A stretch of DNA of 64,000 bases from the NCBI GenBank assembly GCA_050288105.1, contig JBNKDE010000001.1, positions 186,001 to 250,000 on the forward strand, given 5' to 3'. Numbering within the stretch: position 1 is the stretch's first letter; every line of letters begins with the position of its first letter. This document shows positions 6,921 to 15,801 of this stretch, one piece after another. The position numbers were made by a program, and so were the translations under genes. A model generated the notes under the pieces. The model searched no databases, was not told the DNA's origin, and worked only from the letters and a program-made list of their open reading frames with translations. This stretch comes from JACNJF01 sp050288105 (lineage in GTDB: Bacteria; Pseudomonadota; Gammaproteobacteria; GCA-001735895).

Positions 6921-9134
6921 ATGGGCAAGCAGATCCGATTATCTATTGCAGGGATGTCATGCGCCGGCTGTGTAGCGTCGGTGGAAAAAAGTATCAAAGC
7001 GGTAGAGGGCGTCGAAGACGCGGTCGTGAATCTAGGTGAGCGTACCGCCATGATTAGCGGAGGGGTTGCGGCTGATGTATTGATCGCGGCAATTACCAAA
7101 GCCGGCTATGGCGCTGCTGAATTAAAAAGTCTGGCCGATGAAACGGAAAAGGAAAAGCTCGAACAACTCGAATACCAGCGTCTGTGGAATCGCGCCATCG
7201 TTGCGGGCGGCATAGGCCTGGCGCTATTCATCCTTGGTATGGGGGGCCTGTTACCTGCAATCAAGGAGAGTCAGCTAACCTGGTTAATCATTAGTTTGGT
7301 CACGCTGCTGGTTCTGACTCTGGTTGGCGGGCATTTCTTCCGAGGCGCCTGGATGGCGCTGAAATCGGGTAGGGGTAATATGGATACACTGGTCTCTCTG
7401 GGTACCGGTACTGCATGGGTGTATTCTACGTTTGTTGTGCTGTTCCCGGATAGCCTGCCCGAACAGGCTAGACACGTCTATTTCGAAGCCGCAGTCATTA
7501 TTGTCGCGTTGGTCTCGCTGGGTTCGGCACTGGAGAGCAGGGCGCGCGGAAAAACCTCTTCCGCGATCAAACATTTGATCGGCCTGCAACCCTCGACCGC
7601 AAGAATCATTCGTAACGGTGAAGAGCTGGAAATTCCCGTTGCCGATATAGGCCTGGAAGAAACCATTCGCATTCGACCCGGCGAACGAATTCCGGTGGAT
7701 GGTGTGGTGTTTGAAGGTAAGTCACACGTCGACGAGTCGATGCTTACCGGTGAATCTATGCCGGTAGCGAAAACGATTAACGACAAGGTTGTCGGGGGCA
7801 CCTTAAACACACAGGGCAGTTTTCTGATGCGCGCCACCGGTATCGGTGAAGATACCGCACTCGCCCACATTATCGACATGGTGCGTAAGGCGCAGTCGAG
7901 TAAACCGCAGATCGGGCGCTTAGTTGACAAGGTCGCGTCTATATTCGTGCCTGTGGTTATCCTGATTGCGCTAGTCAGCCTGGCTACCTGGTATTTAATC
8001 GGGCCAGAGCCCCGACTTACCTATGCCATCGTCTCTGCGATGACAGTGCTGGTTATCGCCTGTCCCTGCGCACTAGGTTTGGCAACCCCGATTTCGATTA
8101 TGGTCGGCGTCGGTCGTGCTGCTGAACTGGGTGTTTTAATCCGTAATGGTGAGGCACTGCAAAGCGCCAGTCAGCTCGATACCATCGTGCTCGATAAAAC
8201 CGGTACGATTACCGAAGGCAAGCCGCAGCTGACCGCGATTTATCCGGTTAATGATTTCGATGAAGCCACCGCTTTACAGTATGCCGGTAGCCTCGAAGCG
8301 GGCTCCGAGCATCCATTGGCGGCAGCTATTTTAAAGGCGGTTGCAGAGCGTGGCGTGGAAGTTCTCCAGGTAAGTGACTTTAGTGCATTGTCAGGGTTTG
8401 GTGTCGAAGCGCATCTGGACAACAGAAAACTGCGTCTCGGCAATCAGCGCTTGATGATGCAAAACGATATCGATACTTCTTCAATAAGCAAGCAGGCAAA
8501 AGAACTGGCTGGTGCCGGAGCGACACCAGTGTACCTTTCCGTTGATCAGCAACTGGTAGCGCTTTTGGGCATCACCGATCCCGCACGTGAGGATTCTGCT
8601 GCTGCTATTAAACGTCTGCACGATATTGGACTGAGGGTCATTATGCTCACCGGTGACAATGCCAATACGGCTCAGGCTATTGCGAAATCGGTGGGTGTCG
8701 ATCAGGTGATTGCAGAAGTTTTACCTGGCGACAAGGCGAGTAAGATAATCGAACTACAACAGCTAGGCCATCGAGTGGCGATGGTTGGCGATGGCATTAA
8801 CGATGCGCCAGCCCTGGCGCAGTCGAATGTCGGAATTGCCATCGGTAGCGGAACTGATGTCGCGATCGAATCGGCTGACATCGCATTGATGCGTAACTCG
8901 ATAAACGGCGTGGCCGATGCCATTGCATTGTCCAGAGCCACGCTGGGCAATATTAAACAAAACCTGTTCGGTGCCTTTATCTACAATATATTTGGTATTC
9001 CCGTTGCCGCGGGTGCACTGTTTCCGGTCTGGGGCATTTTACTCAGCCCGATCATAGCGGCCAGCGCGATGAGTCTAAGTTCGGTAACCGTGGTCACTAA
9101 TGCGTTGCGCTTACGCAAAATTAAACTGAATTAA
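6921..9134 (+). CDS. copA: Cu(I)-exporting P1B-type ATPase CopA
   Basis: 737-aa P1B-ATPase with one N-terminal HMA domain (GMSCAGC, C14 and C17), the transmembrane metal site CPC (381-383), the phosphorylated aspartate in DKTGTITEG (D425), the SEHPLA histidine-proline motif and the GDGINDAPAL hinge. Near the C-terminus YN in YNIFGIP and MSLSS match the Cu(I)-specific subgroup 1B-1. It pumps Cu(I) from cytoplasm to periplasm. It follows copZ by 6 bases and is in one operon with the MerR regulator. Confidence 0.93.
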   Translation: MGKQIRLSIAGMSCAGCVASVEKSIKAVEGVEDAVVNLGERTAMISGGVAADVLIAAITKAGYGAAELKSLADETEKEKLEQLEYQRLWNRAIVAGGIGLALFILGMGGLLPAIKESQLTWLIISLVTLLVLTLVGGHFFRGAWMALKSGRGNMDTLVSLGTGTAWVYSTFVVLFPDSLPEQARHVYFEAAVIIVALVSLGSALESRARGKTSSAIKHLIGLQPSTARIIRNGEELEIPVADIGLEETIRIRPGERIPVDGVVFEGKSHVDESMLTGESMPVAKTINDKVVGGTLNTQGSFLMRATGIGEDTALAHIIDMVRKAQSSKPQIGRLVDKVASIFVPVVILIALVSLATWYLIGPEPRLTYAIVSAMTVLVIACPCALGLATPISIMVGVGRAAELGVLIRNGEALQSASQLDTIVLDKTGTITEGKPQLTAIYPVNDFDEATALQYAGSLEAGSEHPLAAAILKAVAERGVEVLQVSDFSALSGFGVEAHLDNRKLRLGNQRLMMQNDIDTSSISKQAKELAGAGATPVYLSVDQQLVALLGITDPAREDSAAAIKRLHDIGLRVIMLTGDNANTAQAIAKSVGVDQVIAEVLPGDKASKIIELQQLGHRVAMVGDGINDAPALAQSNVGIAIGSGTDVAIESADIALMRNSINGVADAIALSRATLGNIKQNLFGAFIYNIFGIPVAAGALFPVWGILLSPIIAASAMSLSSVTVVTNALRLRKIKLN

Positions 9135-9166
9135 ACAACTGTCTGACCATAATTAATGGGGCCAAT

Positions 9167-10216
9167 ATGAACACTAAGACAGAGGAACCTCACGATCATC
9201 ATTCCCATGAGGGGACTCACGGGCATAGCCACAGTCACGGGCATAGCCACGATCATGGGCACTCCCACGGTCATGGGCATAGTCACTCGCATGGGCATGG
9301 GCATAGCCATTCGCATGGACTGGGGCACTCGCATGGCGCAGGCGCGAATCGTCCCCGGGTTTTGATCGCACTGTGTCTGACCGGTGGTTTTATGCTGATC
9401 GAGGTGATCGGTGGCCTGATGTCGGGATCCTTAGCGTTGCTGGCCGATGCCGCACACATGCTGCTGGATACCGTTGCGCTGGTACTGACCTGGCTGGCCT
9501 TCGGCCTCGCCGATAAACCTGCCGATCCGTCACGTAGCTATGGCTATCACCGCTTTCCGATTCTGGTTGCCTTTACTAATGGCATCACCATGCTGTTCAT
9601 CGTTGGCTGGATTTTTTCCGAAACCGTGCAACGCCTGCTCAGCCCGACTGAGGTACTGGCGACACCGATGTTAATCGTCGCCTGCTCCGGGCTAATAATT
9701 AATATCCTGGCGGCCTGGATACTGATGGGCGCAGACCGTGAAAATCTGAATATTCGCGGTGCACTGATTCACGTGATGGGTGACCTGCTGGGTTCGGTTG
9801 CCGCTATTGTTGCCGCGCTAGTCATCATGTACAGCGGCTGGACCATGATCGATCCGCTGCTTTCCGCGCTGGTGGCGGTTTTGATCCTGCGCAGCGCCTG
9901 GGGTTTGATTCGTGATGCCGGGCATATTCTACTGGAAGGTACGCCAACCCATCTGGACACCATCGAAATTGGCAAAGATCTGGAGCAACACGTCGATCAT
10001 GTTGAAGAAGTGCATCATGTTCACGCCTGGTCGCTGTCACAGGACAAGCTGATTCTAACCTTGCACGCGCGTATCGCTACGCATGCGCATGCGGATAGCG
10101 CAGTGAAAGGCATCCACCATCGTCTTGCTGAGCGCTTCGATATCGATCACGTAACCGTGCAGATTGAAGTTGACGCCTGCGCTGATGGTTCGGATTCTGT
10201 AACTCCGGCCAGTTAA
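9167..10216 (+). CDS. Zinc CDF exporter with His-rich N-terminus (ZitB/CzcD-like)
   Basis: 349-aa cation diffusion facilitator with six predicted membrane helices. TM2 carries HxxxD (DAAHMLLDT) and TM5 HxxxD (IHVMGDLLG), the HDHD site usual in zinc transporters. Residues about 6-62 are an extraordinary run of His-Ser-Gly units, with more than twenty histidines, likely a cytoplasmic metal-sensing or buffering tail. The gene starts 32 bases after copA and may be read through from the copper promoter. It would exchange cytoplasmic zinc for protons. Confidence 0.92.
   Translation: MNTKTEEPHDHHSHEGTHGHSHSHGHSHDHGHSHGHGHSHSHGHGHSHSHGLGHSHGAGANRPRVLIALCLTGGFMLIEVIGGLMSGSLALLADAAHMLLDTVALVLTWLAFGLADKPADPSRSYGYHRFPILVAFTNGITMLFIVGWIFSETVQRLLSPTEVLATPMLIVACSGLIINILAAWILMGADRENLNIRGALIHVMGDLLGSVAAIVAALVIMYSGWTMIDPLLSALVAVLILRSAWGLIRDAGHILLEGTPTHLDTIEIGKDLEQHVDHVEEVHHVHAWSLSQDKLILTLHARIATHAHADSAVKGIHHRLAERFDIDHVTVQIEVDACADGSDSVTPAS
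9217..9335. repeat. Imperfect tandem repeat encoding the His-rich tail
   Basis: Short units of the form cat-agc-cac-ggg and cac-tcg-cat-ggg are repeated with silent and Ser/Gly changes inside the exporter gene. Such stretches expand and contract by slippage, so tail length may vary between strains. Confidence 0.8.
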
Positions 10217-10253
10217 AAACTCAGCTGCTTCCCATATATGGAAAGGGTTTGTT

Positions 10254-10283
10254 AGTACCTGTGAACAGCTGTTCACAGGTACT
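10254..10283. repeat. 30-bp perfect palindrome in convergent intergenic region
   Basis: Fifteen-base arms (AGTACCTGTGAACAG and its exact complement) with no spacer, between the zinc exporter (+) and the PuuB-like oxidase (-). No T-run follows on either strand, so it is not a standard terminator. It could be a protein-binding site or an RNA hairpin at both 3' ends. Confidence 0.8.
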
Positions 10284-10319
10284 GAAGATTTGCCGACAGG
10301 CGAAATCCTTGAAAGGTAG

Positions 10320-11603
10320 CTATTTAATCTTGTCTAACATGCTGTAGTAAGCACCCACCAGAGGCAGAAACCAGGGTTTGCCAAAATGCCCGGGTATGGC
10401 ATGCCAGGGCAGGGTCGCCCAGGGGTTTTCACGTGGCTTGCCCATCATTTGATCGGCCATGATCTCACCCAGATGGGTTGAAATCTGAGCACCGTGGCCC
10501 GAGTAGCCCATTGCATAATAAAGCCCATCGATCTGTCCGGTGCGCGGGAAGCGGTCCTGGGTCATGTCGACCATGCCGCCCCAGCAGTAGTCGATGTCGA
10601 CTTCCGCCAGATGCGGGAAGATATCGGTCATTGCAGCCTTCAGCACTTTGCCGGCCTTTGCATCAGATTGATGGTCGGAGTTTGCGGTAAACCGTGCACG
10701 TCCACCAAAGATCAGTCTTCTGTCGGGCGAAAGGCGAAAATAATTGCCAATGTTTTTTGATGTGACGCAATTGCGCTCACCGGGAAGGGTATCGCTAATT
10801 TCCTGCTCGGTCAGTGGACGAGTGGCCACAATGAAACTGCCTACGGGAATGATGCGGCGTCTAAACCAGCGAAAATTCGGCGTGGTGTAGGCCCCGGTTG
10901 CCAGCAGGACTTTACTCGCAGTAATCGTACCCAGGGGGGTGACGAGGCGGTGGCCTTTAGCGTCGGACTCACATGCGGTGACCGGTGCTCTCTCAAAGAT
11001 ATCAGCACCGTGGCGGCTGGCGGCCTGCGCCAGACCGATGACGAAGCGGCCCATATGCATCACAGCACTCTTACGTTGCAACATTGCACCGTGGAACATG
11101 GTGGAGCCTACTTCGGCTTTCAGGTCATCGCGCGATAATATCTCAGTGTCTGGATCGGCGAGGGCATTTAAAGCGGTGAAATTTTTGACTATCCCAGCCA
11201 TGTGCTGAGGCTTGGAGGCTAACTTGAGCTTACCTGAGCGGCGGAAGTTGCAGTCGATTTGTTCTTCTTTGATGATGCGCTCGATGGTATCGATGCCATC
11301 ATCAAAGGCCCGGTACATGCTTGTCGCGGTTTGCTTGCCAAATCTTGCGCAAGCATCCACAAAACTATGCGCCAGGCCATTGTTCAGATGGCCGCCGTTG
11401 CGCCCCGATGCGCCAAAGCCTACTGTTTGTGCTTCCAGTACGGCGACACGTGCGCCACCCTGGACCAGCTTGCGCGCGGCGCCCAGGCCGGTGAAGCCCG
11501 CACCAATAATCGCGAAGTCGTAGTGGCCTTGCGGTTCCTCCGAGCTGCCGTTAAAGCTGGGCGAGCTATCGGACCAATAAGAGCTGTATTTTGTCTGGTT
11601 CAT
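10320..11603 (-). CDS. FAD-dependent amine/amino-acid oxidoreductase (PuuB/OrdL-like)
   Basis: 427-aa DAO-family flavoprotein resembling gamma-glutamylputrescine oxidase. The N-terminal dinucleotide motif GAGFTGLGAA, the SGRNGGHLNNG segment after it and the C-terminal GYSGHGAQIS are typical. It should oxidise a secondary or primary amine to an imine or aldehyde with peroxide release. It lies 39 bases downstream of the HAD gene on the same strand, so the two form a unit transcribed away from the GNAT-aminotransferase operon. No puuA or puuD is present, so the full Puu pathway is not encoded here and the true substrate is open. Confidence 0.85.
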   Translation of the reverse strand: MNQTKYSSYWSDSSPSFNGSSEEPQGHYDFAIIGAGFTGLGAARKLVQGGARVAVLEAQTVGFGASGRNGGHLNNGLAHSFVDACARFGKQTATSMYRAFDDGIDTIERIIKEEQIDCNFRRSGKLKLASKPQHMAGIVKNFTALNALADPDTEILSRDDLKAEVGSTMFHGAMLQRKSAVMHMGRFVIGLAQAASRHGADIFERAPVTACESDAKGHRLVTPLGTITASKVLLATGAYTTPNFRWFRRRIIPVGSFIVATRPLTEQEISDTLPGERNCVTSKNIGNYFRLSPDRRLIFGGRARFTANSDHQSDAKAGKVLKAAMTDIFPHLAEVDIDYCWGGMVDMTQDRFPRTGQIDGLYYAMGYSGHGAQISTHLGEIMADQMMGKPRENPWATLPWHAIPGHFGKPWFLPLVGAYYSMLDKIK

Positions 11604-11642
11604 GCTATTAGGGCCTGTTAGTACATATTAGTTTAAGAAGAA

Positions 11643-12314
11643 TTAGCAAAGACCGAAAACGCCTGGCAGGCTGGAAATACTGTTGATTTCGGTATAGCCA
11701 TAGTAGGGGTTGGCCGGTTCATGTCCCCGGTTAACCCAAACCTTGGATTTAATGCCCAGGTCATGCGCGGTCATCAAATCGTAACGGAATGAGGATGACA
11801 CATGGGTAATGTCTTCTGGCCCGCAACCCAGAGTGTCGAGCATATATTCAAAAGCGTTCATCTGCGGTTTGTAGGTGCCGGTTTGCTCTGCGGTAATAAT
11901 TGTGTGGAAGCCTGCACCTAGCCTCTCGACGTTGGATCTCATCTGGCTATTCATCGCGTTAGATAAAATCACTAGAGGAATCTCTTCTGCTACGCGTGCC
12001 AGACCTGCCGGTACGTCCGGATGCGGTCCCCAGGTAGGAACTTCATTGTATATTCGCAATGCGTCCTCTGTGCGGAAGGGTACCCGGTGGCGTTTGCAAG
12101 CCCGTTCAAGCGCATTGGCGATTACATCGGCGTAGGGCTTCCAGGTGCCGAGGACTTCATCCAGCCGATAGGCTGCAAAGCTGCGGATAAATGCGTCCAT
12201 TACATCGGGAGCGAGGGCTTCACCATAAATTCGTCGCGTCGCACCGGCCATATCAAAAAAAATCAGAGTACCATAGCAATCGAAGGTAACGAACCTGGGT
12301 CTGAATTTGCTCAT
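11643..12314 (-). CDS. HAD-superfamily hydrolase, haloacid dehalogenase type II-like (copy 1)
   Basis: 223-aa HAD hydrolase. The nucleophile lies in FDCYGTL (D12), the SN motif in VILSNAMNSQ, and the lysine in GTYKPQ. It has the length and cap layout of type II 2-haloacid dehalogenases, but that family includes many enzymes of unknown substrate. It is a clear paralogue of the protein at 36687: both share the YRLDEVLG, HVSSSF and NRGHEP/DRNHEP phrases. In both places the gene sits next to a GNAT gene of one subfamily and near a class III PLP enzyme. Confidence 0.85.
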   Translation of the reverse strand: MSKFRPRFVTFDCYGTLIFFDMAGATRRIYGEALAPDVMDAFIRSFAAYRLDEVLGTWKPYADVIANALERACKRHRVPFRTEDALRIYNEVPTWGPHPDVPAGLARVAEEIPLVILSNAMNSQMRSNVERLGAGFHTIITAEQTGTYKPQMNAFEYMLDTLGCGPEDITHVSSSFRYDLMTAHDLGIKSKVWVNRGHEPANPYYGYTEINSISSLPGVFGLC

Positions 12315-12618
12315 TGTTGTTCCCTGTAAATGGAATTAGGGTATAAGTTTATAGGGTCGTTTAGAGCGCGGATGCTTGTTCTGTCCGCGTTTAGCGAACA
12401 AAACGCTGTTTGTGGCAGGGTGTACAGCACAGAGTTGTTGTGCGCTGTGATGCTGCTGGCGCGCGTGGAGTCAGTGGTATGCCTCTTCAGCATTTTGTGC
12501 TGTTCGCAAGGATTAAATCAATCACAAGTTGCGGCGCAGACGCTGACTGCCACAGCATCGGATCGGCTGTTTCTTTTACAGTATTCACATCTGAAATGAA
12601 TAACGATTTGGAGCAGAC
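12315..12618. promoter_or_regulatory. Divergent intergenic region between HAD and GNAT genes
   Basis: About 300 bases that must hold promoters for both directions. I see one hairpin (CGCGGA 12367-12372 with TCCGCG 12384-12389) and no confident -35/-10 pair. Open frames here are short and lack recognisable content. Confidence 0.5.
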
Positions 12619-13443
12619 ATGACCTCAACCCTCAGTTTTGAAGCGCTGAAAGACGAGCACCTGAGCGGTGCCTTGCGGATGTCCACCGAAGTCAGTTGGC
12701 CTCATCGGCTGGAAGACTGGGCATTTGTGGCAGGAATCAGCAACGGCGTGGTCGCGAAGCAAGGCGATCAGGTGGTTGCAACTGCAATGGCGACCCACTT
12801 TCCCCCGGTTGGGATGGCTAACATGATAATTGTCGATGCAGCCATGCGTGGGCGTGGCCTGGGCCGCGATATCATGTGCAAAGCCATGGATACGATTGCA
12901 CCAGAAGCCTGGCAACTGGTTGCGACAGAAGCAGGCTTGCCGCTTTATAAAAAGCTCGGATTTGAGGTTAGCGCAGATATCCTGCAACATCAGGGTGAGG
13001 TGAAAGACATCGCTTCATCTGGTGAAGCGAAGTGGGCTACTGCCGACGACATGGAAGAAATACTTGCTCTGGATACCGCTGCGACCGGGATGGACCGCCG
13101 TAAGCTTTATGAGGCACTCGCGGGCAAGGCCAGCTTTTCTGTGCTACGCGACGATGCAGGTATTTCCGGTTTTGCTGCGGTACGAAAATTTGGGCGCGGT
13201 GAAGTTGCTGGTCCCGTGATCGCTCGAAATCTTGAGGATGCAAAAAGTCTGCTCTCGCTCATCATGTCTGAGCGTAGCGGTCAGTTCCTGCGTTTGGACA
13301 TAGACGCTGAGACCGGTCTTGGCCCCTGGCTCAGCGAGCAGGGGTTACCCCAGGTTGACACGGGTATCCAGATGCAGAAAGGCGAACTGCCCAAATCCCC
13401 AACCCACACCATTTTTGCCCTGACGTCACAGGCGCTTGGCTAA
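12619..13443 (+). CDS. Two-domain GNAT N-acetyltransferase (copy 1)
   Basis: 274-aa acetyltransferase. Residues 1-130 form a GNAT fold with the acetyl-CoA loop RGRGLGRD; the second half is a divergent GNAT-like domain ending in a conserved TIFALTSQALG tail. It shares the phrase SWPHRLEDW and the same overall plan with the proteins at 30197 and 35495. A GGAG 6 bases before the ATG supports the start. It begins an operon running to aspA, 19 bases ahead of an aminotransferase. The substrate is not known; acetylation of an amine or amino acid being catabolised nearby is an inference. Confidence 0.82.
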   Translation: MTSTLSFEALKDEHLSGALRMSTEVSWPHRLEDWAFVAGISNGVVAKQGDQVVATAMATHFPPVGMANMIIVDAAMRGRGLGRDIMCKAMDTIAPEAWQLVATEAGLPLYKKLGFEVSADILQHQGEVKDIASSGEAKWATADDMEEILALDTAATGMDRRKLYEALAGKASFSVLRDDAGISGFAAVRKFGRGEVAGPVIARNLEDAKSLLSLIMSERSGQFLRLDIDAETGLGPWLSEQGLPQVDTGIQMQKGELPKSPTHTIFALTSQALG

Positions 13444-13462
13444 CCTTTTTTAGGAGATTCCC

Positions 13463-14845
13463 ATGCTATCTAAAAACCTGATCGGACTAGATCGAGATCA
13501 CCTGATACATCCCGTCGCTTCCTGGCGTGGCCACGAGGCCGCTGGAGCGCGCGTCATCGCCAGTGCAAAGGGGGCGACAATAACCGACTCAGAAGGTCGC
13601 GAGCTGCTCGATGCCTTCGCTGGCCTGTGGTGCGTGAACGCGGGTTATGGTCAGCCCAGCGTGATCGCTGCAGCCACCGCCCAGATGGAGACCCTGTGTT
13701 ATGCCACGGGGTATTTTGGCCTGAGCTCAGAGCCGACAATCCGACTCGCCAGCCGCCTGGCAGATCTGGCGCCGGGTGATATCGACCATGTCTATTTCAC
13801 CCTGGGGGGCTCGGATGCGGTCGACAGCACTGTGCGCTTTGTGCGCCACTACTGGGTCTCGCGCGGGATGCCGCAAAAGGATCAGTTCATATCGTTGGAG
13901 ATGGGCTACCACGGCTCCAGTACTCTGGGCTCGGGTCTGACAGCGCTGCCCGCATTTCATGCAGGTTTTGGCATGGAATCACAGTTAAAATCGCAGCACA
14001 AAATTCCATCTCACATGAGCTATCGCAATCCAGTCGGCAGTGAACCAGCGGATATTATTGCTGCGTCAGTAGCGCAACTGAAATCAAAGATAGAAGAGCT
14101 TGGTGCTGAGCGCGTGGCCGCTTTCTATGCCGAGCCTATCCAGGGTTCGGGAGGCGTGCTGGTACCGCCTGAAGGCTGGATGAAAGCGATGCAGGCAGTT
14201 TGCAAAGAATATGATGTGCTGTTCGTTGTTGACGAAGTAATTACTGCTTTTGGGCGTACCGGCCCGATGTTTGCCAGTAGTGAAGAGGGGATCGTGCCAG
14301 ACATGATCACCACGGCCAAGGGCCTGACCTCAGGCTATGTGCCGATGGGTGCGGTACTGATGTCTGACCGGATTTATCAGGTGATCGCCGATGGTGCAGG
14401 GTCCGGGCCTGTCGGGCATGGATTTACCTATTCCGGTCACCCTGTCAGTGCCGCTGTGGCGCTTGCGGTGCTGGATCTGTATGAGCAGGGCGGCTTGCTG
14501 GAGAATGGTCGCGCGATGGGTGAGCGTTTACAGGCGGGCTTACGCAGCCTGTCTGATCATCCTCTGGTTGGCGATGTGCGCGGGCGTGGCATGTTGGCCG
14601 CCGTTGAACTGGTGACGGATAAAGAGAAAAAGACCGCTATGCCCGCACAGGCGCAATGCGCTGTGAGAGTGTTTGATCGGGCATGGGAAAACAACCTGAT
14701 GTTACGCGCCTTTCCCTGGGGCGTTCTAGGTTATGCACCGGCCTTGTGCTGTACTGCAGACGAGATTGACCAGATCATTGAATGCACGCGACGTGTGCTG
14801 GATCTGACGCTGGAAGATCCGGACGTGCGCGCATCAATGGCCTGA
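13463..14845 (+). CDS. Class III PLP aminotransferase (omega-amino acid/amine:pyruvate type)
   Basis: 460-aa fold-type I, class III aminotransferase. VVDEVITAFGRTG carries the PLP-nitrogen aspartate and TTAKGLTSGYVPMG the Schiff-base lysine. Overall it resembles putrescine- or beta-alanine:pyruvate aminotransferases, which move a terminal amino group to a keto acid and leave an aldehyde. It follows the GNAT by 19 bases and precedes the reductase by 4 bases. Downstream GhrA and AspA could dispose of the keto-acid and amino-acid products (inference). It is distinct from the phospho-lyase-type enzyme at 38454. Confidence 0.88.
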   Translation: MLSKNLIGLDRDHLIHPVASWRGHEAAGARVIASAKGATITDSEGRELLDAFAGLWCVNAGYGQPSVIAAATAQMETLCYATGYFGLSSEPTIRLASRLADLAPGDIDHVYFTLGGSDAVDSTVRFVRHYWVSRGMPQKDQFISLEMGYHGSSTLGSGLTALPAFHAGFGMESQLKSQHKIPSHMSYRNPVGSEPADIIAASVAQLKSKIEELGAERVAAFYAEPIQGSGGVLVPPEGWMKAMQAVCKEYDVLFVVDEVITAFGRTGPMFASSEEGIVPDMITTAKGLTSGYVPMGAVLMSDRIYQVIADGAGSGPVGHGFTYSGHPVSAAVALAVLDLYEQGGLLENGRAMGERLQAGLRSLSDHPLVGDVRGRGMLAAVELVTDKEKKTAMPAQAQCAVRVFDRAWENNLMLRAFPWGVLGYAPALCCTADEIDQIIECTRRVLDLTLEDPDVRASMA

Positions 14846-14849
14846 AAAA

Positions 14850-15779
14850 GTGGCGATTTTATATCTCTCATCGCCCGAACGAGCTGCCATCTGGAAACCG
14901 ATTTTTGCAGCCAGCTTGCCGGATATTCCATTCTGGCAAGGAGCCGATGCCGTTGCTGACCCGACGGCAGTACGCATTGTCGTTTGCTGGGTGGTTCCGG
15001 ATGATCTGTTCCAGCTCTATCCCAATATCGAATTGCTGATCTCGGTGGGTGCCGGGGTTGATCAATTCGATTTTGATCGACTGCCTGAACAGGTGCAGGT
15101 CGTGCGCACGATGACTCCCGGTATTCGCGCAATGGTCTGCGAATACGTTGCGCTGGGCGTTCTGGCGCTGCATCGCGATCTGCCTCATTACCTGCATCAG
15201 CAGCGTAATAGAACGTGGCGCGCCAGGCGTGTCCAGCTGTCCCGGCGGCGCCGGGTCGGGGTGATGGGATTGGGACAACTGGGTCTTGCCACCTTGAACG
15301 CGCTGGGCCAGTTCGGGTTTCAGCTTTCGGGCTGGTCACAATCAGCTAAAGAAGTTGCTGGTGTAACGACCTTTGCCGGGGTTGCTGAATTACCAGTGTT
15401 TCTTGCGCAGGTCGATATCATGGTATGCCTGTTGCCGTTGACTCCAGACACTCGTGGAATTCTGAATGCCGATCTGTTTGCACAGTTGCCCATGGGCACG
15501 GGGCTTGTACATTGCGGACGTGGCGAGCATCTGGACATGGAGGCATTGCTAGCTGCATTGCAGTCGGGCCGAATCTCATCGGCTGTGTTAGATGTTACCA
15601 ATCCTGAACCCTTGCCTGAAGATCATCCGCTCTGGACACATCCCGGCGTGATCCTGACCCCGCATATAGCGTCAGAAACCGATTTTGAAGAAGGTGCGGA
15701 ATATTGTATTCAGGCAATCCAGGCGCATCTGCTAGGCAGCGATATTCCCGGGCTGGTAAATAAAGAGCTGCGATACTGA
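14850..15779 (+). CDS. D-2-hydroxyacid dehydrogenase, glyoxylate/hydroxypyruvate reductase A-like
   Basis: 309-aa NAD(P)-dependent dehydrogenase of the GhrA branch. The Rossmann motif is GVMGLGQLG; catalytic Arg is in HCGRGEHL, the Glu in NPEPLPEDHPLW and the His in TPHIAS. It reduces glyoxylate or hydroxypyruvate (possibly other 2-keto acids). The start is a GTG only 4 bases after the aminotransferase stop with no good ribosome binding site, implying translational coupling. Its place directly after an aminotransferase suggests it handles a keto-acid product. Confidence 0.85.
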   Translation: MAILYLSSPERAAIWKPIFAASLPDIPFWQGADAVADPTAVRIVVCWVVPDDLFQLYPNIELLISVGAGVDQFDFDRLPEQVQVVRTMTPGIRAMVCEYVALGVLALHRDLPHYLHQQRNRTWRARRVQLSRRRRVGVMGLGQLGLATLNALGQFGFQLSGWSQSAKEVAGVTTFAGVAELPVFLAQVDIMVCLLPLTPDTRGILNADLFAQLPMGTGLVHCGRGEHLDMEALLAALQSGRISSAVLDVTNPEPLPEDHPLWTHPGVILTPHIASETDFEEGAEYCIQAIQAHLLGSDIPGLVNKELRY

Positions 15780-15801
15780 CACAATGACAGAGGACAATAC
15801 T

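Noticed and set aside
9217..9335. Short repeats considered as a CRISPR array
   Set aside because: The repeats are codon-scale, in frame and encode a His-rich protein tail; there are no spacers of constant length.
10320..11603. Complete Puu putrescine pathway
   Set aside because: The PuuB-like oxidase and aldehyde dehydrogenases are present, but there is no glutamine-synthetase-like PuuA and no PuuD hydrolase in the window.
12330..12622. Two overlapping 70-89-codon frames between the HAD and GNAT genes
   Set aside because: No ribosome binding site, no recognisable domain, and they occupy the divergent promoter region.
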